This document shows, piece after piece, positions 1-6,123 of a stretch of DNA of 7,100 nucleotides; positions within the stretch are counted from its first letter, which is position 1; every line of letters starts with the position of its first letter. The position numbers and the translations under genes are program-made. Origin of the DNA: Bordetella parapertussis (GTDB taxonomy: Bacteria > Pseudomonadota > Gammaproteobacteria > Burkholderiales > Burkholderiaceae_C); assembly GCA_945907335.1 (NCBI GenBank), contig CAMDSU010000092.1, positions 1 through 7,100 on the forward strand. The letters are read 5' to 3'. The notes under the pieces are model-generated. The model did no database searches and was not told where the DNA came from. It worked only from the letters and a program-made list of their open reading frames with translations.

Positions 1-539
1 GCGAGTTGCGCGCCGTAGTTGGAACTGCCCAATATCCAAAGCGCAGGCGTGGTGTCGCTGGTGGGTTGAGCGATCACGCCATGCCCCGGGTGGCCTGCTG
101 GAAAATCATGGTTGCTGACCCAAGCTTGCAATTCCATGACTTGCTGAGGAAATCTTTCTGATGCGTAACGGTCAGGATTAAGTAACTGTGAGGTGCGTCC
201 ATCGCTGCCGGGGGCGCGGCCCAGGCCCAAATCTATGCGCCCGGGCGCGAGCGCATCCAACACACGAAATTGTTCGGCCACTTTGAATGGCACGTAATGC
301 GGCAGCATGACACCGGCACTGCCCAGGCGTATGCGCGTGGTGCGTGCAGCAATCGCTGCCAATAAGACCTCGGGCGCGGTGCCTGCAATGCTGGGCAGGT
401 TGTGGTGCTCGCTGACCCAAAAACGGTCGTAACCCCATGCCTCACAGCGTTGCGCCAAATTTAACGTATGGCGAATTGCAGCATCCTGAGGTTGACCGTA
501 GGAAACCACTGACTGGTCGAGCACAGAGAGTTTGAGCAT
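1..539 (-). CDS. Luciferase-like flavin-dependent monooxygenase (MsnO8/YhbW-like), N-terminal part; 3' end outside window
   Basis: The first 179 residues of a bacterial luciferase-like (LLM class) oxidoreductase are visible; the gene runs off the left edge. Members are soluble TIM-barrel enzymes that use reduced FMN and O2 to oxidise small organic substrates, and are usually about 330-340 aa, so roughly half is present. Seen in the translation: an N-terminal strand LSVLDQS, then GYDRFWVSEHHN near residues 36-47, TTRIRLGSAGVML near 67-79, and FRVLDALAPGRIDLGLGRAPG near 91-111. These are the signature blocks of the MsnO8-type subgroup. The ATG at 537-539 begins directly at the family's usual N-terminus (MLKLSVLD); no good Shine-Dalgarno sequence precedes it. 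The gene is divergent from the BLUF gene, sharing a 144-base upstream region. The substrate cannot be deduced. Confidence 0.9.
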   Translation of the reverse strand, partial: MLKLSVLDQSVVSYGQPQDAAIRHTLNLAQRCEAWGYDRFWVSEHHNLPSIAGTAPEVLLAAIAARTTRIRLGSAGVMLPHYVPFKVAEQFRVLDALAPGRIDLGLGRAPGSDGRTSQLLNPDRYASERFPQQVMELQAWVSNHDFPAGHPGHGVIAQPTSDTTPALWILGSSNYGAQL

Positions 540-599
540 GGGTTCATCATACGCACGCCCATTTGCCGTTCTGGCCGCTTTGGCATGGGGATTTCCATC

Positions 600-629
600 C
601 CTTGCAAGGTCATCAAAGCAGATTAATAT
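600..629 (+). promoter_or_regulatory. Possible sigma70-type promoter for the BLUF gene
   Basis: A TTGCAA (602-607) and a TAATAT (624-629) are separated by 16 bases. Each matches four of six consensus positions. The predicted start site near 636 would leave a leader of about 48 bases. The -35-like element sits inside a CCTTGCAAGG palindrome (600-609), and a GGGAT/ATCCC inverted repeat (588-601) lies just upstream. This is the only plausible plus-strand promoter I see in the 144-base divergent region, but such matches arise easily by chance. Confidence 0.3.
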
Positions 630-672
630 GTGTTGTGGCAATAAAAGCTTCGCGTTCGCGTTGGTTTGTCAC

Positions 673-677
673 AGGAG
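673..677 (+). promoter_or_regulatory. Ribosome binding site fixing the BLUF start at 684
   Basis: AGGAG lies six bases before the ATG at 684. An upstream in-frame TTG (666) would add MSQEIS, but it has no such site and would place this AGGAG inside the coding region. The ATG is therefore preferred, and the protein begins MLVRAFYIS, as BLUF domains usually do. Confidence 0.8.
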
Positions 678-683
678 ATTTCC

Positions 684-1097
684 ATGCTGGTTCGTGCTTT
701 TTACATCAGCCGCAGTGCCGGACCGCAAACCAGCACCATCACCGGCTCTATTTTGAAAACCGCCTTGGTGTTTAACAAAATCAACCAAATCACCGGCGTG
801 TTGTGCCAAGGCAAAGGGTTTTTTCTGCAAATGTTCGAAGGTGAACGTTCGGTGATCAACCAACTTTATGGCCGCATACTGCGTGACTCGCGCCACAAAG
901 ATGTCGAGATGATCAGTCTGCAAGAAATCAGCCACAGAAAGTTTGGCGACTGGTCGATGGCATTGATCGATTTATCCGACAGCGACCCGATGGTGATGAT
1001 GCAGCACCCAGAGTTTGATCCTTACTCTGCCAGCAGCGAATTGCTGTCCCAACAAATTGACGAATGGGTGACCAGCGGCAAACCCATTCACACCTGA
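684..1097 (+). CDS. Short BLUF-domain blue-light photoreceptor
   Basis: This 137-aa cytoplasmic protein is a single BLUF domain (about residues 2-95) with a C-terminal extension of about 40 residues, predicted helical. BLUF proteins bind FAD non-covalently; blue light rearranges hydrogen bonds around the flavin and changes how the protein binds a partner. All key residues are present: Tyr7 (FYIS), Asn31 (VFNKI), Gln49 (FFLQMFEG), Trp90 and Met92 (DWSMAL). Their spacing (24, 18, 41 and 2 residues) equals that of AppA Tyr21, Asn45, Gln63, Trp104 and Met106. ITGVL, FEG and RDSRH are also typical. There is no GGDEF, EAL or other output domain, so it must act through a separate partner, as PixD- or BlsA-type short BLUFs do; none can be named here. 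It stands alone on the plus strand and ends 13 bases from the convergent ligase gene. Confidence 0.95.
   Translation: MLVRAFYISRSAGPQTSTITGSILKTALVFNKINQITGVLCQGKGFFLQMFEGERSVINQLYGRILRDSRHKDVEMISLQEISHRKFGDWSMALIDLSDSDPMVMMQHPEFDPYSASSELLSQQIDEWVTSGKPIHT
1062..1089. repeat. 8-bp inverted repeat at the end of the BLUF gene
   Basis: GAATGGGT (1062-1069) and ACCCATTC (1082-1089) are perfect inverted repeats around a 12-base loop. They lie over the last BLUF codons, where BLUF and ligase transcripts converge. A role in termination or 3'-end protection for either strand is possible, but no T-run follows on either side, so it is not a canonical intrinsic terminator. Confidence 0.35.
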
Positions 1098-1110
1098 CCC
1101 GCCACAAGAT

Positions 1111-2808
1111 TCAACGGGTTTTGGCCAATTCGGCCTCTTGCAAACTTCGCCACATGACTTTGCCGCTGCCGCTTTTGGGCAGGGCATCCATGAATTGCAA
1201 TAAGCGTGGGGCTTTGTAAACCGCCATGTTGTCGCGGCACCAAGCCAATATGTCTTCTGCGCTGACCTGACTTTGGTGGCTTTGCCGCAGCACCACAAAC
1301 GCTTTGACAGTTTCTCCGCGATAGCTGTCAAGCGCTGCCACCACACACGCTTCTTGGATGGCGGGATGGCGAAACATCAATGCCTCTACTTCTGCCGGCC
1401 AAACTTTGAAGCCCGATGCGTTAATCATGCGCTTGAGTCGGTCAGTGATGAAGAAATAGCCTTCTTCATCCACATGGCCTAAATCGCCAGAGCGGAAATA
1501 GCGTTGTCCTTCAAACTGCATAAACGCGGCTTCGGTGGCATCCGGCCTTTGCCAATAGCCGTCAAACACTTGCGGGCCACGCATGATGATTTCACCTTGT
1601 TCACCCGTGGCCACTTCCTGCAAGCTGTCGGGGTGAACCACCCGAGCATCCACACCAATAAATGGAATGCCCAAACACTGCTGCTTGGGTCTGTCGGGCG
1701 GGTTGCTGTGCGAAGGCGCGGCGGTTTCGGTCAGGCCATAGCCTTCGACATACCGCAGTCCGTACAACTCAAACAGCCGTTGCGCCACCGCTTGCGGCAT
1801 GGCCGCACCGCCGCCACCAATCGCTGTCAACGACGTCAAATCGTATTGGTCAAACGTGGGGCTACCCAGCAAATCGATCACCATGGTCGGAATATTGGTC
1901 CAGTGCGTGATGCGCCGTTTTGATATCAGACGCCCTGCATAGTCGCGGTCCCAGCGCGGCATCAGCACAATGGTGGCACCGACATACACCGAGGTATGCA
2001 TCACCGCCACCATGCCAGTGATGTGAAACATGGGAACCACGCACAAGGCGATATTTTCTTGGGTGGCGTTATGCCACATGGCTGCTGCCATGGCGTTGTG
2101 CATGATGCTGCGGTGCGGGTGCATGCAGCCTTTGGGTAAACCCGTCGTGCCGCTGGTGTAAGGCAAGACCGCCAAATCGTCAGCTTGCATCGTGTACTCG
2201 GGCAGGACATGGTTGTGGTGCAAAGCGCCAGACCATGCATGCACCTGTCCACCAGAAATTTGCACCGCCGGGTGTTTGGCCAACAACCACTCTTGCCAAG
2301 CCTGCGGCCATTGTTCAGCGGCTTGTGCGGATGGGTCAAAGGCATCGGTGTAATCGCTGACCAGCAAATGGGCGAGCCTGGTGTCTGAGGGCAGTGCATC
2401 GCTGGCAGCGGCCATGTGTGCTGCCAGATCAGACGTGGTGATGGCAACCCGCGCTTGCGCGTCTTGAATATAGTGTTCTAACTCTTTGGCGCGGTTCATG
2501 GGATTGACAGGCACGACCACGGCATTGGCACGCAATATGCCAAAGTGAGCAGCTACCCACTGGGGACAGTTTTGCATGTAGAGCAAGACCCTGTCGCCTT
2601 GCTTGACGCCGGCCTGGGCCAGCCACGCGGCGATCTGCTCGGCCTGTTGTGCCAGCTCGCGGTAACTGGTTTGACTGCCCAAAAAATCCAAGGCGGTTTT
2701 TTGGGGAAAACGGCTGGCACTGATCGACAAGTTGTCCCACAACGTGGTTTGTGCGGAGGTGAATTGGTGGGGAACGCGAAGTGGCCAAAAGGCATGGTGA
2801 GATTTCAT
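1111..2808 (-). CDS. AMP-forming acyl-CoA synthetase (probable medium/long-chain fatty acid:CoA ligase)
   Basis: This 565-aa enzyme of the adenylate-forming (ANL) superfamily activates a carboxylic acid with ATP to an acyl-AMP and then forms the CoA thioester. Motifs in order, counting from the ATG at 2808: P-loop-like A3 YTSGTTGLPKG (217-227); A5 GYGLTET (356-362); A7 SGDLG (440-444) followed by DEEGYFFITDR, with the ribose-binding Asp and hinge region DRLKRMI (from 456); and A10 PKSGSGK with catalytic Lys550. Length and the sequence around ASGFKVWPAEVE fit fatty-acyl-CoA ligases, usually feeding beta-oxidation; chain length is a guess. The ATG has no clear Shine-Dalgarno sequence. In-frame TTGs at 2817 (AGGGG six bases upstream) and 2838 are alternatives giving 568 or 575 aa. 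The gene follows the regulator on the same strand by 68 bases, so cotranscription is possible. Confidence 0.92.
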   Translation of the reverse strand: MKSHHAFWPLRVPHQFTSAQTTLWDNLSISASRFPQKTALDFLGSQTSYRELAQQAEQIAAWLAQAGVKQGDRVLLYMQNCPQWVAAHFGILRANAVVVPVNPMNRAKELEHYIQDAQARVAITTSDLAAHMAAASDALPSDTRLAHLLVSDYTDAFDPSAQAAEQWPQAWQEWLLAKHPAVQISGGQVHAWSGALHHNHVLPEYTMQADDLAVLPYTSGTTGLPKGCMHPHRSIMHNAMAAAMWHNATQENIALCVVPMFHITGMVAVMHTSVYVGATIVLMPRWDRDYAGRLISKRRITHWTNIPTMVIDLLGSPTFDQYDLTSLTAIGGGGAAMPQAVAQRLFELYGLRYVEGYGLTETAAPSHSNPPDRPKQQCLGIPFIGVDARVVHPDSLQEVATGEQGEIIMRGPQVFDGYWQRPDATEAAFMQFEGQRYFRSGDLGHVDEEGYFFITDRLKRMINASGFKVWPAEVEALMFRHPAIQEACVVAALDSYRGETVKAFVVLRQSHQSQVSAEDILAWCRDNMAVYKAPRLLQFMDALPKSGSGKVMWRSLQEAELAKTR

Positions 2809-2828
2809 AGGGGCCAAGGCTAGCCCCT
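2809..2828 (-). promoter_or_regulatory. Hairpin abutting the ligase start codon
   Basis: On the minus strand AGGGGC (2828-2823) pairs with GCCCCT (2814-2809), with an 8-base loop, and the ATG follows immediately. The only Shine-Dalgarno-like bases (AGGGG) are inside the left arm, so the stem could hide the ribosome site. Alternatively AGGGG serves the TTG in the loop region (2817-2815). Seen directly; any function is inferred. Confidence 0.3.
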
Positions 2829-2876
2829 GTGGATCCAAGCTGCAAGAGTAAAGTTACTGAGTAGCAGTCAAAGGGT

Positions 2877-3515
2877 TTATTCAGCTTCGACGGTCGCCGC
2901 TGGACGTTTGGGCAGGATGCGCAAACTCATCAACGCTTGGAAATAGCCTTTGAGCCAGCCCATGTCCACAGGTTTGTGCAAGACATGCGTGCCGGTCGGC
3001 AATTCGCCGTAGGCGGCGATTTCAACGTTGCTCAAGCCGGTGATGACGATGACAGACATTTTGGTGAACTGCGGATGCAGGCTGAGTTGACGCAACATTT
3101 CTACGCCGTCAATACCGGGCATGCGCAAATCGGCCATCAGTACCTGGGGCTTGACCACCGGAATATCTAATAGAGCCTCGATAGCAGACACCTGCATCAC
3201 CGCGTCTATGGGCAAATCCCAGCTGTCAAAGTGCGCCTGGTACATGGCGCGGCTGTTGGCGTCGTCTTCGACCACCATGACTTTGAGGTATTTGCCGGAC
3301 TGCGCAGGTAATTTGGGCAATAAATTGGCCCGGCTTTGGTATTGGTAAATGGATTGCAAAGAGATGCGCCGGTGACCGCCTTGGGTCTTCCACGCAAATA
3401 ACTCATTTTTTTCCACCAGAGATTGGATGGAACCTACCGACAAATTGAGTAATTTGGCGGCATAACTGGTTCCACAGTATTCATCGGTTGAATCAGGAAT
3501 CGCTTTGTGGCTCAT
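2877..3515 (-). CDS. Orphan response regulator: N-terminal excisionase/MerR-like HTH plus C-terminal receiver domain
   Basis: The 212-aa cytoplasmic protein has two parts. Residues about 12-60 form a helix-turn-helix of the excisionase/MerR type (GTSYAAKLLNLSVGSIQSLVE, then the wing motif AWKTQGGHRRIS). Residues about 77-197 form a CheY-like receiver with the acidic pocket E83-D84-D85, phosphoacceptor Asp129 (MADLRMPGIDG), Thr159 (VIVITG) and Lys181 (LHKP). All residues for phosphorylation are present. The order is reversed compared with OmpR or NarL regulators, which carry the receiver first. No histidine kinase is in the window. The ATG at 3515 has GGAG five bases upstream. The ligase gene is 68 bases downstream on the same strand and is a candidate target or operon partner, an inference from position only. 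The target DNA site is unknown. Confidence 0.9.
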   Translation of the reverse strand: MSHKAIPDSTDEYCGTSYAAKLLNLSVGSIQSLVEKNELFAWKTQGGHRRISLQSIYQYQSRANLLPKLPAQSGKYLKVMVVEDDANSRAMYQAHFDSWDLPIDAVMQVSAIEALLDIPVVKPQVLMADLRMPGIDGVEMLRQLSLHPQFTKMSVIVITGLSNVEIAAYGELPTGTHVLHKPVDMGWLKGYFQALMSLRILPKRPAATVEAE

Positions 3516-3676
3516 GGAGGCTCCGCTGAGCTTGGGTTAACCAAGAAAGATGTTATTTGTCAAAAAGCGTATTTTAATTGTAATTAAATCGATAGCGCCT
3601 TCATTTTATTAATTTTTTAGGATTAATAAAATATTTCTTGATTTATTCAACTGAATGCCTGAAAAGTGTTGCGAAT
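3516..3676 (-). promoter_or_regulatory. AT-rich upstream region of the HTH-receiver regulator
   Basis: The stretch between the end of ettA and the regulator start is about three-quarters A/T by hand count, unlike the flanking genes. On the minus strand it holds a perfect -35 box TTGACA (3563-3558), but 17 bases later only a poor -10 match (TTAACC, 3540-3535). A better -10-like TACAAT (3582-3577) lacks a good -35. A CTTGG/CCAAG palindrome (3531-3545) lies where the start site or operator would be. No rho-independent terminator for ettA is recognisable here. Confidence 0.45.
3603..3632. repeat. Perfect 11-bp AT-only inverted repeat
   Basis: ATTTTATTAAT (3603-3613) is exactly mirrored by ATTAATAAAAT (3622-3632) around an 8-base spacer. 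It sits in the AT-rich gap between the ettA stop and the regulator promoter area. With no G/C pair it would make a weak RNA hairpin, so a protein-binding site (nucleoid protein or regulator operator) is more plausible than a terminator. Confidence 0.5.
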
Positions 3677-5341
3677 TTACTTAAGCGCCTTGTAACGCAT
3701 GCGTTTGGGCTTGGCGCCTTCCTCGCCCAGACGTTTTTTCTTGTCGGCTTCGTACTCTTGGTAGTTGCCGTCAAAGAACGTCCATTGCGAGTCGCCTTCG
3801 CAAGCCAATATATGGGTGGCGATGCGGTCCAAGAACCAGCGGTCGTGGCTGATCACCATGATGCTGCCTGCGAACTCGAGCAAAGCGTCTTCTAAGGCGC
3901 GCAAGGTTTCCACGTCCAGATCGTTGGACGGTTCGTCCAGCATCAGCACGTTGCCGCCGGCGATCAAAGTTTTGGCCAAATGCAAACGCCCACGTTCACC
4001 ACCGGAGAGCGTGCCCACACGTTTTTGCTGGTCGCCGCCGTTGAAGTTGAACCGGCCGCAATACGCGCGGCTGGCCATTTCAAAGCGGCCCACGGTCAAT
4101 ATGTCTAAGCCGCCTGAAACATCTTCCCACACGGTTTTTTCGTTTGCTAAGTCGTCGCGGTTTTGGTCGACAAACGCCATCTTGACGGTTTGGCCAAGTT
4201 TGATCTCGCCGCTGTCGGGCTGCTCTTTGCCCGCGATCATGCGGAACAAGGTGGATTTACCTGCGCCGTTGGGGCCGATGATGCCGACGATGGCACCCGC
4301 CGGTACTTTGAAGCTCAGGTTGTCGATCAACACACGGTCGCCGAAAGATTTGCTGACATTGGTGAATTCAATCACCTCGTGGCCCAAACGCTCGGCCACG
4401 GGGATGAAAATCTCTTGCGTCTCGTTGCGCTTTTGGTATTCGAAATCTGACAACTCTTCAAAGCGGGCGATACGCGCCTTGCTCTTGGCCTGGCGGCCTT
4501 TGGGGTTTTGGCGCACCCAATCGAGTTCTTTCTTCAAAGCCTTGGCGCGCGCCTCTTCGCCTTTTTGTTCTTTCTCTAAACGGTCCTGCTTTTGCTCCAG
4601 CCAAGTGGTGTAGTTGCCTTTGTACGGAATGCCGTGGCCGCGGTCGAGTTCCAAAATCCATTCGGCAGCGTTGTCCAGGAAGTAGCGGTCATGGGTGATG
4701 GCTACGACGGTGCCGGAGAAACGCGACAAAAACTGTTCCAGCCAATCGACAGACTCGGCATCCAAGTGGTTGGTCGGTTCGTCGAGCAACAACATGTCGG
4801 GTTTGGACAGCAGCAATTGGCACAGCGCGACACGGCGTTTTTCGCCGCCGGACAAATGCTCGATCACCGCGTCCCAAGGCGGCAAACGCAGCGCATCGGC
4901 GGCGATTTCCAATTGGTGTTCGCTGTTGTCGCTGCCAGCCGCGGCGATGATGGCTTCTAACTGGCCTTGCTCGGCAGCGAGCGCATCAAAGTCTGCGTCT
5001 TCTTCGGCGTAAGCCGCGTACACCTCTTCCAGGCGCTGCTTGGCTTGAATGACTTCTTCCATGCCGCCTTCCACTGCTTCGCGCACGGTTTGTTCGGGGC
5101 GTAACTTCGGCTCCTGCGGCAAATAACCGATGCGCAAACCTGCCATGGGCTGGGCCTCGCCCTCAATTTCCTTGTCGATACCGGCCATGATTTTGAGCAG
5201 CGTCGATTTGCCCGAACCGTTCAAACCCAGCACACCGATCTTGGCACCCGGGAAAAAGCTCAGCGATATGTCTTTCAAGATATGGCGCTTGGGCGGGACG
5301 ATTTTGCCGACCCGGTTCATGGTGAAAACGTATTGGGACAT
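3677..5341 (-). CDS. ettA: Energy-dependent translational throttle protein EttA (ABC-F ATPase)
   Basis: This 554-aa cytoplasmic ABC-F protein binds the ribosomal E site and, depending on ATP/ADP, gates the first elongation steps and first peptide bonds. It has tandem ATPase domains and no membrane segment. Domain 1: Walker A GLNGSGKST (39-47), signature LSGGE (163-167), Walker B LLLDEPTNHLD with catalytic Glu188. Domain 2: GPNGAGKST (356-364), LSGGE (445-449), Walker B LMLDEPSNDLD with Glu470. Glu188 and Glu470 have the same numbers as in E. coli EttA (555 aa), so length is conserved. An arm-like helical insert lies around 90-140, and the charged, coiled-coil linker that contacts P-site tRNA around 242-320 (LEQKQDRLEKEQKGEEARAK, then RQNPKGRQAKSKARI). 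The start at 5341 (MSQYVFTMNRVGK) matches the family N-terminus; an upstream in-frame start would add nine atypical residues. It lies 62 bases after the nucleotidyltransferase gene on the same strand but is a housekeeping gene and probably has its own promoter. Confidence 0.97.
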   Translation of the reverse strand: MSQYVFTMNRVGKIVPPKRHILKDISLSFFPGAKIGVLGLNGSGKSTLLKIMAGIDKEIEGEAQPMAGLRIGYLPQEPKLRPEQTVREAVEGGMEEVIQAKQRLEEVYAAYAEEDADFDALAAEQGQLEAIIAAAGSDNSEHQLEIAADALRLPPWDAVIEHLSGGEKRRVALCQLLLSKPDMLLLDEPTNHLDAESVDWLEQFLSRFSGTVVAITHDRYFLDNAAEWILELDRGHGIPYKGNYTTWLEQKQDRLEKEQKGEEARAKALKKELDWVRQNPKGRQAKSKARIARFEELSDFEYQKRNETQEIFIPVAERLGHEVIEFTNVSKSFGDRVLIDNLSFKVPAGAIVGIIGPNGAGKSTLFRMIAGKEQPDSGEIKLGQTVKMAFVDQNRDDLANEKTVWEDVSGGLDILTVGRFEMASRAYCGRFNFNGGDQQKRVGTLSGGERGRLHLAKTLIAGGNVLMLDEPSNDLDVETLRALEDALLEFAGSIMVISHDRWFLDRIATHILACEGDSQWTFFDGNYQEYEADKKKRLGEEGAKPKRMRYKALK

Positions 5342-5362
5342 GGAATGACTCTCTAGACAGTG

Positions 5363-5379
5363 CGCCACACAGCGTGGCG
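5363..5379 (-). repeat. 6-bp GC-rich hairpin between the nucleotidyltransferase gene and ettA
   Basis: CGCCAC (5363-5368) and GTGGCG (5374-5379) pair perfectly over a 5-base loop in the 62-base gap. On the minus strand it would lie downstream of the nucleotidyltransferase stop and in the ettA leader. It lacks a T-tract, so it is not a standard terminator; it could be a leader hairpin or a stabilising 3' end. Confidence 0.35.
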
Positions 5380-5403
5380 GGGGTAACTGGTGATTATCTC
5401 TGC

Positions 5404-6123
5404 TTATGTGACGGGTAGCTCTGAAATGCGTTGAATCTTAATCAGCAGGTCCGGCAAACGCGCCTGACTTGCACCATCGGGTGGCAGGTGCCCCGACAAG
5501 GCATCGACAAAGCTTCGGTAAGTCAGCAGGTGTTGAAACTGCGCAGCCAAATACGCACGCAAAGGTGCAAGGCTTTCATGGCATTCATTCAGCAAAGAGG
5601 CTCGACCATCTATCACGCTGATGATGTCACCCATGTCGTGGCTAAACAAATAGTCACCACCGCCTCGGCCGTAAAACGCTTCCAGCTTGGTAGCAATGAA
5701 TTCAGGCGCACGCAAAACACGGATGGGCAGGCCACTGGGCAGCATCAGCGTTTGGGCTGTCGCCACGCCCATGCGGTACCACTGATTGGTGAAGCCCAAA
5801 ATTTCCTCTTGGGTTGGCAACAGATCTATGGCCACACCATCCACCCGCCAGCGGCACACGGGCGCATCGGGGCTTTGGTCTTGCACAAAACCCAAACCGC
5901 GCAACTGGTCTTCAAAGCGGTAATAGTCGGTCAAGTCTTGGGCGCTGGTGACGATGTCCACATCGTCTGTGCGACGAATGGTGGGCATTGCCACATCGGT
6001 GATCAGCAAACCCGCTGCTGCACCGCCTACAAAGACAAATTGTCTACAAAGCTCCGGACCCAAACTGCGGGCCACCTGCTCAAGCATGACCACGTTAGGG
6101 TCGTTGGCGTTAAACACCTGCAT
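5404..6123 (-). CDS. Nucleotidyltransferase-fold protein, AbiEii/MNT-like (putative toxin-like partner)
   Basis: This 239-aa protein shows a polymerase-beta-type nucleotidyltransferase core: FVFVGGAAAGLL (29-40) with the double glycine, RRTDDVDIV (50-58) giving the metal-binding D54-x-D56 pair, and a third acidic residue in VAIDLLPT (Asp100). A conserved lysine in EFIATKLEAF (Lys146) is followed by GRGGGDYLFSHDMGDIISVIDGR (152-174, Asp157, His162, Asp163, Asp166). That layout recalls AbiEii-family proteins, the toxins of type IV toxin-antitoxin systems, some of which modify tRNA. All apparent catalytic residues are intact. Its ATG overlaps the stop of the preceding gene by one base (TGATG), so it is probably translated by re-initiation together with that gene. 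Whether it is a toxin, an antibiotic-type adenylyltransferase or another NTase cannot be told from sequence. Substrate unknown; predicted cytoplasmic. Confidence 0.8.
   Translation of the reverse strand: MQVFNANDPNVVMLEQVARSLGPELCRQFVFVGGAAAGLLITDVAMPTIRRTDDVDIVTSAQDLTDYYRFEDQLRGLGFVQDQSPDAPVCRWRVDGVAIDLLPTQEEILGFTNQWYRMGVATAQTLMLPSGLPIRVLRAPEFIATKLEAFYGRGGGDYLFSHDMGDIISVIDGRASLLNECHESLAPLRAYLAAQFQHLLTYRSFVDALSGHLPPDGASQARLPDLLIKIQRISELPVT

Noticed and set aside
666..683. TTG start adding six residues to the BLUF protein
   Set aside because: The ATG at 684 has AGGAG at ideal spacing and gives the usual BLUF N-terminus.
1504..1923. 139-codon open frame on the plus strand, opposite the acyl-CoA ligase
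   Set aside because: Arg/His-rich shadow frame inside a gene with all its family motifs.
3600..3676. Intrinsic terminator after ettA
   Set aside because: Only AT-only repeats are present and there is no GC-rich stem followed by Ts.
3765..4613. 282-codon open frame on the plus strand, opposite ettA
   Set aside because: Ser/Pro/Arg-rich antisense shadow of a strongly conserved gene; no family resemblance.
5342..5368. Upstream start adding nine residues to EttA
   Set aside because: The added residues (MAHCLESHS) are not family-like; the ATG at 5341 reproduces E. coli numbering of both catalytic glutamates.
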